64,000 bases of DNA from Mesorhizobium sp. Pch-S (GCF_004136315.1 NZ_CP029562.1:2981501-3045500); one strand, 5' to 3'; shown: positions 17,715 to 27,324, numbered from the stretch's first letter. A program made the numbers and translations. Notes: a model not told the origin generated them from the letters alone.

Positions 17715-19280
17715 ATGACCGATCCGCTACTCGTCGAATTGTCGCGCCTGCAGTTCGCGCTGACCGCGATGTATCACTTCCTGTTCGTGCCGCTGACCCT
17801 CGGTCTCTCCATCATGATCGCAATGATGGAGACGGTCTACGTCATGACCAAGCGCACCATCTGGCGCGACATGACCAAGTTCTGGGGCGTGCTGTTCGGC
17901 ATCAACTTCGCCCTCGGCGTCGCGACGGGCATCACGATGGAGTTCCAGTTCGGAATGAACTGGGCCTTCTATTCGCACTATGTCGGCGATGTGTTCGGCG
18001 CGCCGCTCGCCATCGAAGGCCTGATGGCCTTCTTCCTCGAAGCCACATTCGTCGGGCTGTTCTTCTTCGGCTGGGAAAAGCTGTCTGCCCGCGCGCATCT
18101 CGCCGTCACCTGGCTGGTCGCGCTCGCCACCAACTTCTCGGCGCTGTGGATCCTGATCGCCAATGCCTGGATGCAGAACCCGGTCGGAGCCGCCTTCAAC
18201 CCCGACACGATGCGCATGGAAGTCACCGACTTCATCGCCGTCCTGTTCAATCCGGTCGCACAGGCGAAATTCGTCCATACGGTTTCGGCCGGCTATGTCT
18301 GCGGCGCAACCTTCGTGCTCGGCATCTCGGCCTTCTACATGCTGCGCGGCCGCCATATCGAGCTGGCCAAGCGCTCCTTCGTCATCGCCGCGGCCTTCGG
18401 CACGGCGTCGGCCCTTTCCGTGATCGTGCTCGGCGACGAGAGCGGTTACGAGATCACCGACAACCAGAAAATGAAGCTGGCCGCCATGGAGGCGATGTGG
18501 GAAACCGAGCCGGCACCGGCATCGTTCACGGCCATCGGCATTCCCGACATGCAGGACAAGACCACGCATTTTGCGATCCGGATCCCCTGGGTGATGGGTC
18601 TTATCGGCACGCGTTCGATCGACAAACAGATCCCCGGCATATTCGAGCTGGTGGAGCGTGCCGAAAAGCGCATCCGCGACGGCATCCCGGCCTATGATGC
18701 GCTGGAGCAGCTGAAGGCCGACCACGGCAATGCCGCCGCGCGGGCGCGTTTCGACGCTACCAGTGCCGATCTCGGCTATGCGCTGCTCCTGAAGCGTTAC
18801 GTCGCCGATCCGCGCCAGGCGACGGAAGAGCAAATCAAGCAGGCGGCATGGGATACTGTGCCCACCGTTCCGGCGATCTTCTTCACGTTCCGCATCATGG
18901 TGGCGTGCGGTTTCCTGCTGCTCGCCGTGTTCCTGACCTCGCTGTGGTACACGATGCGCGAGACGCCGGCGCCGCGCTGGCTGTTCCGCATGGCCCTCTT
19001 CGCCATGCCGCTGCCCTGGATTGCCGTCGAGGTCGGCTGGTTCGTGGCCGAGTTCGGCCGCCAACCCTGGGTCATCGAAGGTGTGCTGCCGACCTTCCTT
19101 GCCACATCCCAGCTCGGCATCAGCGATCTCATCATCACCATACTGGGCTTCACGCTGGTCTACGGCACGCTCGCCGTCATCGAGGTCCGGCTGATGCTGG
19201 CGGCCATCGCCAAGGGTCCGGCAACGGAACATGACCATGCCGCACCGTCAGGCAGCACCACGCTCGTTGCCGCGAAATAG
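17715..19280 (+). CDS. cydA: Cytochrome bd ubiquinol oxidase subunit I
   Basis: A 521-residue integral membrane subunit holding hemes b558, b595 and d; it oxidises ubiquinol and reduces oxygen to water. The N-terminus RLQFALTAMYHFLFVP carries the heme-ligand His at residue 21 and many hydrophobic helices follow; the length fits the long Q-loop form. AGGGGA precedes the ATG at 17715; longer in-frame starts run into cydD and are rejected. Operon cydABX, 21 bases before cydB. Bd oxidases have high oxygen affinity and help in microaerobic or stress conditions. Confidence 0.96.
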   Translation: MTDPLLVELSRLQFALTAMYHFLFVPLTLGLSIMIAMMETVYVMTKRTIWRDMTKFWGVLFGINFALGVATGITMEFQFGMNWAFYSHYVGDVFGAPLAIEGLMAFFLEATFVGLFFFGWEKLSARAHLAVTWLVALATNFSALWILIANAWMQNPVGAAFNPDTMRMEVTDFIAVLFNPVAQAKFVHTVSAGYVCGATFVLGISAFYMLRGRHIELAKRSFVIAAAFGTASALSVIVLGDESGYEITDNQKMKLAAMEAMWETEPAPASFTAIGIPDMQDKTTHFAIRIPWVMGLIGTRSIDKQIPGIFELVERAEKRIRDGIPAYDALEQLKADHGNAAARARFDATSADLGYALLLKRYVADPRQATEEQIKQAAWDTVPTVPAIFFTFRIMVACGFLLLAVFLTSLWYTMRETPAPRWLFRMALFAMPLPWIAVEVGWFVAEFGRQPWVIEGVLPTFLATSQLGISDLIITILGFTLVYGTLAVIEVRLMLAAIAKGPATEHDHAAPSGSTTLVAAK

Positions 19281-19301
19281 GCACCTGGAAGGAACACGGA
19301 T

Positions 19302-20453
19302 ATGATCGAGTTTCTTTTCGACTACACCACGCTTCGCCTGATCTGGTGGGTTCTGCTCGGTGTCCTGCTGATCGGCTTTGCCGTGACGGACGGTTTCGAC
19401 ATGGGGGTCGGCACGCTACTGCCTTTTGTCGCCAAGACCGACATCGAACGTCGTGTCGCCATCAACACGGTCGGTCCGGTCTGGGAAGGCAACCAGGTGT
19501 GGTTCATCCTCGGTGGCGGTGCGATCTTCGCAGCCTGGCCCGCGCTGTACGCGGTGAGCTTCTCGGGCTTCTACCTGGCGATGTTCCTGGTCCTGTTCGC
19601 GCTGATCCTGCGGCCCGTCGGGTTCAAGTACCGTTCCAAGCGCGACAGCCAGCGCTGGCGCAACAACTGGGATTGGGCGCTGTTCATCGGCGGCGCCGTG
19701 CCGGCGCTGATCTTCGGCGTGGCGATCGGCAATGTCCTGCAGGGCGTGCCTTTCCATTTCACCGACGACCTGCGCCCGATCTATGAAGGCAACCTGTTTG
19801 GCCTGCTCAATCCGCTGGCGATCTTCTGCGGGCTGGTGTCGCTGGCGATGCTGGTCATGCATGGCGCCGCGTGGCTCGCCTTCAAGGCCGATGGAGTGGT
19901 TGGCGAGCGTGCCGCGGCGATCGGGCCCAAGGCTGCGCTGCTGGCCGCGATCCTCTTCGCACTCGGCGGCGTTTTCATCTCGCTGGGCTGGTTCGGCGGC
20001 TATGAGGTGACCAGTCCGATCGTTTGGGACGGACCATCCAATCCGCTGCGCAAGACGGTTGCCGAGAATGCCGGCGCATGGCTGCACAATTTCCAGACCA
20101 TGCCGCTGCTGTGGCTGGCGCCGTTGCTCGGCGTGCTGCTGCCGCTGGCGGTCGCGGCAGGCTTCAGGGCGCGCAAGGCCGGCCTGACCTTCTTCGCCTC
20201 ACAGCTTTCCATCGTCTGCATCATCGCCACGGTCGGCTTGGCGATGTTCCCGATCATCCTGCCGTCGAGCACCAACCCCGGCCATTCGCTTGCGGTGTTC
20301 GATGCTTCGTCCAGCCGCGCGACGCTGCGCAACATGCTGTTCGCCACCGTGATCTTCCTGCCGCTCATCCTGCTCTACACCGCCTGGGTCTACCGGGTGC
20401 TGTGGGGCAAGGTGAGCGAGAAGGACATTCACGACGCCGACCACGCTTATTGA
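19302..20453 (+). CDS. cydB: Cytochrome bd ubiquinol oxidase subunit II
   Basis: A 383-residue membrane subunit with about eight to nine hydrophobic helices and the family motifs GFDMGVGTLLPF near the N-terminus and GPVWEGNQVWFILGGGAIFA. It forms the heterodimer with CydA. GGAAGGAAC lies before the ATG. It is followed 12 bases later by cydX. Confidence 0.96.
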   Translation: MIEFLFDYTTLRLIWWVLLGVLLIGFAVTDGFDMGVGTLLPFVAKTDIERRVAINTVGPVWEGNQVWFILGGGAIFAAWPALYAVSFSGFYLAMFLVLFALILRPVGFKYRSKRDSQRWRNNWDWALFIGGAVPALIFGVAIGNVLQGVPFHFTDDLRPIYEGNLFGLLNPLAIFCGLVSLAMLVMHGAAWLAFKADGVVGERAAAIGPKAALLAAILFALGGVFISLGWFGGYEVTSPIVWDGPSNPLRKTVAENAGAWLHNFQTMPLLWLAPLLGVLLPLAVAAGFRARKAGLTFFASQLSIVCIIATVGLAMFPIILPSSTNPGHSLAVFDASSSRATLRNMLFATVIFLPLILLYTAWVYRVLWGKVSEKDIHDADHAY

Positions 20454-20465
20454 GGAAGAACGGCC

Positions 20466-20597
20466 ATGTGGTACTTCGCCTGGATACTCGGCCTCGGCCT
20501 CGCCGCAACCGTCGGTATTCTCAACGCCTTGTGGTACGAGCTGCGCGTCCTGCGCGACCAGCCGCAGGACCTGACGCAGAAGCAGCCTACACCCTGA
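20466..20597 (+). CDS. cydX: Cytochrome bd oxidase small subunit CydX/CbdX
   Basis: A 43-residue single-span membrane protein beginning MWYFAWILGLGLA, the CydX/YbgT family signature, followed by one hydrophobic helix and a polar tail. CydX stabilises the CydAB complex. GGAAGAAC precedes the ATG. The last few codons and the stop lie inside a short repeat also found at 25337-25382, so the C-terminus may have been altered by that element. Confidence 0.9.
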   Translation: MWYFAWILGLGLAATVGILNALWYELRVLRDQPQDLTQKQPTP

Positions 20598-20630
20598 CGA
20601 GACCTCACCCCCTGGGAGGATGAGGTTTCC
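20581..20630. repeat. Interspersed short repeat, copy A
   Basis: About 50 bases from the cydX end (AGCAGCCTACACCCTGACGA onward to GATGAGGTTTCC) match 25337-25382 with few changes. ACCTCA and TGAGGT can pair as a small hairpin. The copies flank no recognised mobile gene. Confidence 0.6.
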
Positions 20631-20659
20631 GTGAGCGACTACACGGGTATGGCGAACGT

Positions 20660-20700
20660 CGCCGGCCGTCGACGCGGCCGGCGTTAGGTTTCTCGTTTTT
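20660..20700 (+). terminator. Intrinsic terminator of cydABX
   Basis: CGCCGGCCG (20660-20668) and CGGCCGGCG (20675-20683) form a perfect 9-bp stem, followed after ten bases by a run of five T at 20696-20700. It is the only clear terminator after the cyd operon. Confidence 0.7.
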
Positions 20701-20835
20701 CTCCACCAGTTCTCCAAGGTGGCCAGATTTTAACCACGCATTTTCTTGCGACTACCTGAGCCGGTTCTTTTGGAGTACGCAACGTAAGCCCTGACTGACC
20801 GGGGCGGGCCAGGGGATCGTCGCCCCTGGTTCAAA

Positions 20836-22887
20836 GTGCAGGCCAGGAGATTTTTCTTGTGGCGTCTTTCGATCGCAGACCTCCGTTCCCGGCTCTCCAT
20901 GCGCGTCTGGATTGGCCTTGCTGAAAGCAATGTCGTGGCCGGACACGGTACCGGCACGACCGCGGTCTCATCCCGATCGCTGCCGACGGCCCCGGTGCGG
21001 GCCGGCATCCTCGCCGATCAGCTTGCTGACCTGAAAGCAGGGCTTTTCATCTCGATGCCGATCGGCATCGTGCTTGCAGCCGTGATCCTGGTCGAACAGA
21101 TCCGCTCGGAGGGAGGTCTCCTTGCTTCCTTCTGGTTTGCGGCGAGCGTTGCGGTCAGCGGCGGACGCATTGCGCTCGCGCTCAGACGATCGGACGCAAA
21201 CGGAGGTGACGAGAACACGGTCCGCGCCGCGCTCGTGCGGTATGGATTGCTGGCCTTGCTGTCGGGGATCATCTGGACGCTGCCTGCCGTGTTCACGCAT
21301 GGTTACACGAACCCGCACTGGCCGCTCTATCTCATTGTGCTGGCAGGCGCCTGTGCCGGATCCGTGACTTATGGTGCTGCCTACGCGCCGGCCTCCCTCA
21401 ATTTCATGGTCCCGCCGCTCGTGGTGGCTGCGGGCTGCCTTGTGGCCAAAGGCGACACTGACAGCTACATCCTGACATTCACGGTGATCCTGTTCTTCGG
21501 CGGTATGGTGAGGAGCGCCTTCATCGGTCAGTCCCGGTTCTGCGAGACGAGCCGCCTCAAACATGAAGCCAAGGCGTTCGCCGCCGAGATGCAACGGACT
21601 TCCAGGCTCGACCCGCTGACCAATCTGCTCAATCGAAGCGGATTGGAGCAGGCCGTGGGCCGGCTCGGACCGGAGGACGGTCCGTTCGTGGTCATGCTGA
21701 TCGATCTGGATGGCTTCAAGTCGGTCAACGACACCTATGGCCACAGCGTCGGCGATGACCTGCTGGTGAATGTTGCGGCTACGATCGAAAGCCATGCCCC
21801 GGAAAGAGCGACCATCGCGCGTATCGGCGGCGACGAATTCGTCCTGCTTTTTTCAGCCGAAGGGCGAATTCAGACCGAGGTGTTCGCAGGCTCGATCATA
21901 TCCGCAATCGCAAGCCAGGTTTCCACTTTGAATTCGGTGCGTATCGGCGCTTCGATCGGCATCTACGCGTCGGACAAACCACATCTCACCGAAATGCTGC
22001 TTCGCGCAGACTTTGCGCTCTACGCCGCCAAACGCAGCGGCAGGAACGAATACTGCTTTTTTGACCAGGAGCTTGAGGAGGCGCTCGAGCGCAAGCATTG
22101 CATTGAACGCGATCTGCGCTCGGCCATCGAGGCGGGTGCTGTGTGCTCCTGGTTCCAGCCTGTCCTGCGGCTGGATACGAATGCGACGGTCGGTTTCGAG
22201 GCCCTCCTGCGATGGCAGCATCCGCTGCACGGCTTCCTTTCCCCTCCCGCGGTGGTGAACGCGGCTCGCGAAACCGGTCTGCAGTCCCTGCTGACGGAGA
22301 CGGTCCTGCTCAACTGCTGCTCGATGATTGAAGAGCTGATCGGGAGTGGTCGCGGTCACATGCGCGTCGCGATGAACCTGTCGCCGCGAGAACTGGAAGC
22401 GGGCAATGTCGATGACATGATCCTTGGGACGCTCGCTGCGAAGAACATCCCGGCAGCAATGCTCGAAATCGAGATCACGGAGGAAGCCCCGATCGATCGC
22501 GGCAGGGTGGACAGGAAACTCGAACGCCTGGCCGACGCAGGCATATCGATTGTGCTCGATGATTTCGGGACCGGATTTTCGACCCTCCTGTCGCTGAAGG
22601 ACAGCCGTATCCGCAAGATCAAGATCGACCAGAACTTCGTGCGCAATCTCTCCAAGTCCGCCGAGGATCAGGCTCTCGTCAAAGCCGTCATCGATCTTGG
22701 GCAGGCTCTCGAGATCGAGGTGATGGCTGAAGGCGTGGAGACCGATGAAGACCGGTTGATCCTCGTGTCCCTCGGTTGCCTGATTGCGCAGGGCTACCTT
22801 TTCTCGGCCGCCGTGCCGATGGACAGGGCCCTGGGCTTCACCCCTGAGCCCGATCGCGCGCTGCGGCTGCCACTGTTCACCAGCTGA
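20836..22887 (+). CDS. GGDEF-EAL domain protein with N-terminal membrane region
   Basis: About 683 residues. Four to five hydrophobic helices (about 70-235) form a membrane sensor part of unknown type. A GGDEF domain follows with intact IGGDEF at about 330-335, and an EAL domain with EALLRW near 455, MNLSP, EITEE, DDFGTG near 575 and MAEGVET, so both cyclic di-GMP synthesis and breakdown look possible. The start is unsure: GTG at 20836 is the longest, but TTG at 20857 has AGGAG at a good distance. It stands alone between the cyd and glxA-like genes. Confidence 0.9.
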   Translation: MQARRFFLWRLSIADLRSRLSMRVWIGLAESNVVAGHGTGTTAVSSRSLPTAPVRAGILADQLADLKAGLFISMPIGIVLAAVILVEQIRSEGGLLASFWFAASVAVSGGRIALALRRSDANGGDENTVRAALVRYGLLALLSGIIWTLPAVFTHGYTNPHWPLYLIVLAGACAGSVTYGAAYAPASLNFMVPPLVVAAGCLVAKGDTDSYILTFTVILFFGGMVRSAFIGQSRFCETSRLKHEAKAFAAEMQRTSRLDPLTNLLNRSGLEQAVGRLGPEDGPFVVMLIDLDGFKSVNDTYGHSVGDDLLVNVAATIESHAPERATIARIGGDEFVLLFSAEGRIQTEVFAGSIISAIASQVSTLNSVRIGASIGIYASDKPHLTEMLLRADFALYAAKRSGRNEYCFFDQELEEALERKHCIERDLRSAIEAGAVCSWFQPVLRLDTNATVGFEALLRWQHPLHGFLSPPAVVNAARETGLQSLLTETVLLNCCSMIEELIGSGRGHMRVAMNLSPRELEAGNVDDMILGTLAAKNIPAAMLEIEITEEAPIDRGRVDRKLERLADAGISIVLDDFGTGFSTLLSLKDSRIRKIKIDQNFVRNLSKSAEDQALVKAVIDLGQALEIEVMAEGVETDEDRLILVSLGCLIAQGYLFSAAVPMDRALGFTPEPDRALRLPLFTS

Positions 22888-23087
22888 CCAATCGCGGCAG
22901 CTTCACGCCTCTTGAAGCCGCATAAGCAAATTTCCGATAATGTATAGTTCACTGCCAAAACTGCAAAGCAAGAGGCGAAGCTCGGGGGGTATTGTTTCTC
23001 GAGCAATCGCGCGCCGGCCCAAAGTCAGTTTCTCGGTCTTCTTGCCGGGCAGCAGAATTCAGGAGGCGCTTCCTGCAAGGCAACAAG

Positions 23088-24095
23088 ATGACCAAGCAGA
23101 CAACGGACGAAGATCACCTGGTCGTATTCTTCCTGATGCCTGAGTTCACCATGCTGGCCTTCACCTCGGCGATCGAGACGCTGCGTCTGGCAAACAGAGC
23201 GCTCGGCGGATCGGGGTATCGCTGGCGGGTTTCCTCGACAGGTGGTGAAGGCGTCACGGCAAGCTGCGGCCTCTCCATCGCAGCCCAGTCATCGATCGCC
23301 GAAGAACGGCTGGCGCTTGGCCATCCCGACCGCGCTGACTTGGTGATCGTCTGTTCGGGCCAGAATGTCTCACGGTACTACGACAGGTCAGCGGGTGCAT
23401 GGCTGCGGGAGTGCAGGCAGAGGGGGGTCGTCGTTGGCGGCGTCTGCACCGGTGCGTACACGCTCGCAAAAGCCGGGCTTCTCGACCACAAACGCTGCAC
23501 CATCCATTGGGAGAACTACCCGCAGTTCAGCGAGGTGTTCCCGCAGGCACTGGCCAACACAAGCGTCTATGAGATCGACGGAGGTATCTACACGTGCGCC
23601 GGCGGCACTGCCACCTTCGATATGATGCTGGACGTCGTGCGCAAGGACTATGGTGACGATACAGCTTCGGCGGTATGTGCCCAGGCCCTGATAGACCGGG
23701 TGCGGTTGCCTTCGGAGCCGCAACGGGCGCCACTCTCCGTACGCCTCAAACAATGCACGACCAGTCTGCTCAGGGCGGTTTCGCGTATGGAGAAAGCCCT
23801 GGATCAGCCGGTTGCCATAACTGCCATCGCGAGGGACCTGAAGATGTCGCGCCGGCAGCTCGAGAGGCTGTTCAGGACGGAGCTGGGGTCGTCCCCGGCG
23901 CAGTACTACACGAAGATGCGCATCGAGCGCGCCAGGCTCCTGCTCAAACAATCCCCGATGCCGATCGTGGAAGTTGCCATAGCAAGCGGATTCACGTCCG
24001 CGTCGCATTTTTCGAAAGTCTACAAGCGTGCATTTGGCTGCTCGCCGTTGCGGACGCGGGAGCAGAACAGCGACGCGCTTGTCGCTGCGGCCTGA
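23088..24095 (+). CDS. GlxA family (DJ-1/PfpI-AraC) transcriptional regulator
   Basis: A 335-residue regulator with an N-terminal DJ-1/PfpI-like domain (about 10-190, with VVGGVCTGAYTLAKAGLLD at the nucleophile elbow) and a C-terminal AraC double helix-turn-helix (LKMSRRQLERLF, then VEVAIASGFTSASHFSKVYK). Family members often act in amino-acid or carnitine/betaine use. ATG 23088 is chosen for the family N-terminus and AAGG nearby; an upstream in-frame start at 22992 lacks support. It converges on another gene of the same family. Confidence 0.88.
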   Translation: MTKQTTDEDHLVVFFLMPEFTMLAFTSAIETLRLANRALGGSGYRWRVSSTGGEGVTASCGLSIAAQSSIAEERLALGHPDRADLVIVCSGQNVSRYYDRSAGAWLRECRQRGVVVGGVCTGAYTLAKAGLLDHKRCTIHWENYPQFSEVFPQALANTSVYEIDGGIYTCAGGTATFDMMLDVVRKDYGDDTASAVCAQALIDRVRLPSEPQRAPLSVRLKQCTTSLLRAVSRMEKALDQPVAITAIARDLKMSRRQLERLFRTELGSSPAQYYTKMRIERARLLLKQSPMPIVEVAIASGFTSASHFSKVYKRAFGCSPLRTREQNSDALVAAA

Positions 24096-24136
24096 TCGGC
24101 CCCTCAGCTTGAATTGCCCTGCCGGCGTTGGCGTAC

Positions 24137-25156
24137 TCAAACGGTCTGGCGGCCGAAAGATCTCATGCGCCTGCGGGTCCCGGATGGGCTCTCGCCAAAA
24201 TGGGAGCGGTAGCATCGCGTGAACGCGGAAGCCGACGTGAATCCGGTCGTGACCGCGATCTCGGCGAATGAGCTTCTCGTTTCAATAACACGGCGCCTGG
24301 CGGCATTCATGCGCAGGGCGACGTAGTGCACATGAGGTGCTACGCCCATCGTGCGATGGAACAGTGTCTGCAGGTGCCGCGCACTCATCCGTAATGTCGA
24401 CGCCAGCTCGTCGAGTGCCATCGGCTGCTCGATCGTCTGCTCCATGATGCGGATCGCGGCTGCCACCCGAGGCTCTCCCACATGAAGATCATGGCCAGTC
24501 ACGGTTTCGCTGCGCCGGTCGGACAGCGCGTCGGTGTAGATGAACAGCCGGTTCACCTCCAGCGCCAGCGAGTAGCCCTGCCTGCACTTGATGAGCTCTA
24601 GCATCAGATCGATGGTGGGCAGTGAACCGCTTGTCGTCACACGCTTGCCGTCAATCACGAACCTGGAGAAACTGACATCGACTGCCGGGTGCCTGGCGGT
24701 GAAATCGTCGATGTCCTCCCAGTGCGTCGTTGCCTTGAAATGGTCGAGCAGACCGGCGCGGGCGAGCAGCCATGTTCCGGATTCGATCCCGGCGACAAAA
24801 GGCCGATGGCGGGCAGTTCGGGAAAGCTGGGCGATCAGTTGCGGCGAGGCCGCGCGCATCCAGTTGTAGCTGGCCAGCACAAACAGGGGATTGGTATCGG
24901 CATTTGGCCGAAACACCTCACTTGCCGGTATCGGAATATGGCTGGTTGTTTCGACGGGCCCGCCATCGGGAGTCAGAATCCGCCAGCGGTATTTCTCTTC
25001 ACCGGCAATCCGGTTCGCGCCACGAAGGGGTTCGATGACGGAGGCCAGCAGGATGAGGTTGGTTTCCGGAAGCAGGAGAATGTCGATGCACAGCGGATCG
25101 ATGGAATGCGAGAACGTGTCCGGAACTGGTTTGGTTCTCGATGGATCGGCGAACAT
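24137..25156 (-). CDS. GlxA family (DJ-1/PfpI-AraC) transcriptional regulator
   Basis: A 339-residue paralogue of the gene it faces. The DJ-1/PfpI-like part carries VAGIESGTWLLARAGLLD, with Ser where its neighbour has Cys-Thr, so it is surely not an enzyme; the AraC domain shows LRMSARHLQTLFHR and FAEIAVTTGFTSASAFTRCY. It ends 41 bases from the stop of the neighbour. Targets are unknown and no obvious target genes adjoin. Confidence 0.87.
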   Translation of the reverse strand: MFADPSRTKPVPDTFSHSIDPLCIDILLLPETNLILLASVIEPLRGANRIAGEEKYRWRILTPDGGPVETTSHIPIPASEVFRPNADTNPLFVLASYNWMRAASPQLIAQLSRTARHRPFVAGIESGTWLLARAGLLDHFKATTHWEDIDDFTARHPAVDVSFSRFVIDGKRVTTSGSLPTIDLMLELIKCRQGYSLALEVNRLFIYTDALSDRRSETVTGHDLHVGEPRVAAAIRIMEQTIEQPMALDELASTLRMSARHLQTLFHRTMGVAPHVHYVALRMNAARRRVIETRSSFAEIAVTTGFTSASAFTRCYRSHFGESPSGTRRRMRSFGRQTV

Positions 25157-25336
25157 GGCGCGGCCTGTTTCCCTGCGTGGGCGCGTCCTCTGTTAGCCTT
25201 GGCACAGTCTGAAGGCGAGGCCCTTTTTCAACAAGGCCGGGCTGCGACATCTGCGATCTACGCGGCCCGGTCCTTGCCTGCCGACACAATTCGGGGCTGC
25301 CCGACCATTTGTTTTGGCCCTTGCACCCCAGCCCTA

Positions 25337-25382
25337 AGCAGCCCACGCCCTGACGAGACCTTCCCCTGGGGATGAGGTTTCC
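25337..25382. repeat. Interspersed short repeat, copy B
   Basis: It matches the cydX-end repeat at 20581-20630 in the same orientation (AGCAGCCCACGCCCTGACGA onward, ending GATGAGGTTTCC). CCCC/GGGG and ACCT/AGGT give a tighter hairpin here than in copy A. It lies in the otherwise empty 25157-25415 region. Confidence 0.6.
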
Positions 25383-25415
25383 GGCGGCATGTTCGCCGCC
25401 GGCCGGCTGCCGCCG

Positions 25416-25688
25416 TCAATTGCCTGCAGGAGAGTCCGGTGTTTTCCCGTCCTGCTCGAATGGATCGACCGGGAAGAGGTCGTCCTGCGAGATTTCCCGC
25501 GTTTCTCCTCGCCGCACGTCTCTGACGACGTAGGTGTTGCTTTCTTCGGAACAGCGCGCCTCTTCAATGAGCATCGCGTTTCCATCCAGCGTCCAGACCG
25601 TCTTCTTGACCGGCCAGCATTCCTCATCTGCAAATGCAGGGGCAGCGGCGGCAATCAAGGAAACTGCCGCGAGAAACATTTTCGTCAT
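25416..25688 (-). CDS. Small secreted hypothetical protein
   Basis: A 90-residue protein with a clean Sec signal peptide (TKMFLAAVSLIAAAAPAFA, cut before DEE), so the mature form of about 70 residues is periplasmic. It has two cysteines (in EECWPV and ARCSEE) that could form a disulfide, and an acidic C-terminus. No family is recognised. It stands alone with repeat copy B downstream of it. Confidence 0.65.
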   Translation of the reverse strand: MTKMFLAAVSLIAAAAPAFADEECWPVKKTVWTLDGNAMLIEEARCSEESNTYVVRDVRRGETREISQDDLFPVDPFEQDGKTPDSPAGN

Positions 25689-25974
25689 TACAACCTTTCG
25701 ATTTCCAACTTTGTGCGGGGGTGAATCAAAGTCCCGCTGCGGGCCCTGCTACAAACACCGACACGAACGGTGCCATCCGAAACAGGACCTTAGCCATAGT
25801 TGCGAGCATCATGCTCGTGCGAGTCGCATTACAACCCCGAAAATGGGGCACCAGCGTGAATGCTGTGTAACAAGTCCAGTGTGGTCAAAAAGCAGAATCG
25901 GGAAGGACGTGAGGCCCGCTTGCGTCCGTCACCAAGTTGGCGCCTCAAATGAAGGTGTCTTTCAAGGGCTTGAA

Positions 25975-26051
25975 TGGTGATCCCGACAGGAATCGAACCT
26001 GTGACCTACAGATTAGGAATCTGCCGCTCTATCCTACTGAGCTACGGGACC
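25975..26051 (-). tRNA. tRNA-Arg (anticodon CCU)
   Basis: On the minus strand the acceptor arms GGTCCCG and CGGGATC pair with one G-T, the anticodon loop is TTCCTAA with anticodon CCT, the T arm is CAGGTTCGATTCCTG, and CCA is encoded at 25975-25977. It reads AGG arginine codons. A protein-like frame across it on the plus strand is a well-known false ORF. Confidence 0.95.
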
Positions 26052-26160
26052 ACGCGGGCGAACACATAGCCGTTTCACACCGCTTCGCCAAGTGCCGAGC
26101 GGCCCAAATTGGACGGCTCGCCCGGCAAGAGGACGGTTCGAGGCGTAGGATGGCCGATTG

Positions 26161-27324
26161 TCAGGCGGCCAGCGCCTTTTCGGCAAGCTTCACCCAGTAG
26201 CTGACGCCGTGCGGAATGACCTCGTCGTTGAAATCATAGGCGGGGTGGTGCAGGCCGGCACTGTCGCCGTTGCCGATGAAGATGAAGGCGCCAGGGCGGG
26301 CTTCGAGCATGTAGGAGAAGTCCTCGCCACCCATCACCGGCTGGATCGTGCGCTGCACCTGCGCGTCGCCGGCTACCTCGGCGGCGATATCGCCTGAAAA
26401 GACGGTCTCGTCGGGATGGTTGAAGGTGACCGGATAGTTGGCGTCGTAGTCGACCTCGATCGTGGTGTCGTGAGCGGCGGCCAGGCCAGCGCAGAGCTGG
26501 CGGATGCGCTGCTCGGCCTTCCTGGCGACCTCCTTCTTCAGCGAGCGCACCGTACCGGCGATCTCGGCGGCTTCCGGGATGACGTTGTAGGCATCGCCGG
26601 CGTGGAACTTGGTGACCGAGACGACGACCGATTCGACCGGGTCGGTGTTTCGCGAGGCGATCGTCTGCAGGGCGCCGACCAGCTGGCTGGCGATGACGAT
26701 CGGATCGATGGTGCCGTGCGGCATCGCCGCATGGCCGCCGCGGCCCTTGACGGTGATGGTGAATTCGGCGGTCGCCGCCATGATCGGGCCCGGACGGATG
26801 GCGAACTGGCCGACCGGCAGGCCCGGCATGTTATGCATGCCGAACACCTTCTGGATGCCGAAACGATCCATCATGCCGTCCTTGACCATTTCGTTGCCGC
26901 CGCCGCCGCCCTCTTCGGCAGGCTGGAAGATCACGGCGACCGAGCCCGCGAAATTGCGCGTCTCGGCAAGATATTTGGCCGCACCCAGCAGCATGGCGGT
27001 GTGGCCGTCATGGCCGCAGGCGTGCATCTTGCCTGGGGTCTGCGAGGCGTAGGGCTTGCCGGTGGTCTCGGTGATCGGCAGCGCGTCCATGTCGGCGCGC
27101 AGGCCGACGGTGGAGCCGCTGCCCTTGCCGCCGCGAATGATGCCGACGACGCCGGTCTTGCCGATGCCGGTCACCACCTCGTCGCAGCCGAATTCCTTCA
27201 GCTTCTCGGTGACGAAGGCCGCGGTCTCGAACACGTCGAAATTCAGCTCCGGCTTCTGGTGGATGTGACGACGCCAGCCGGCGACCTCTTCCTGCAGTTC
27301 GGCGGCGCGGTTCAGAATGGGCAT
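26161..27324 (-). CDS. M20 family metallopeptidase / amidohydrolase (hippurate hydrolase-like)
   Basis: A 387-residue zinc hydrolase of the M20D group, which cleaves N-acyl amino acids. Seen are RRHIHQKPELNF at the N-terminus, the metal motif MHACGHDGHT near residue 105, FQPAEEGGGGG with the catalytic Glu, and the late GGEDFSYM. ATG 27324 gives the family N-terminus MPILNRAAEL; a much longer frame reaching 27552 would run over the divergent promoter. It is divergent from the D,D-carboxypeptidase. Confidence 0.9.
   Translation of the reverse strand: MPILNRAAELQEEVAGWRRHIHQKPELNFDVFETAAFVTEKLKEFGCDEVVTGIGKTGVVGIIRGGKGSGSTVGLRADMDALPITETTGKPYASQTPGKMHACGHDGHTAMLLGAAKYLAETRNFAGSVAVIFQPAEEGGGGGNEMVKDGMMDRFGIQKVFGMHNMPGLPVGQFAIRPGPIMAATAEFTITVKGRGGHAAMPHGTIDPIVIASQLVGALQTIASRNTDPVESVVVSVTKFHAGDAYNVIPEAAEIAGTVRSLKKEVARKAEQRIRQLCAGLAAAHDTTIEVDYDANYPVTFNHPDETVFSGDIAAEVAGDAQVQRTIQPVMGGEDFSYMLEARPGAFIFIGNGDSAGLHHPAYDFNDEVIPHGVSYWVKLAEKALAA

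Noticed and set aside
17727..19238. A 503-codon open frame opposite cydA
   Set aside because: Antisense shadow of a strongly conserved gene; no domain recognised.
25937..26200. Plus-strand ORF with DPDRNRTCDLQIRNLPLY in it
   Set aside because: It is the translated complement of the tRNA-Arg gene at 25975-26051, a well-known false protein in databases.
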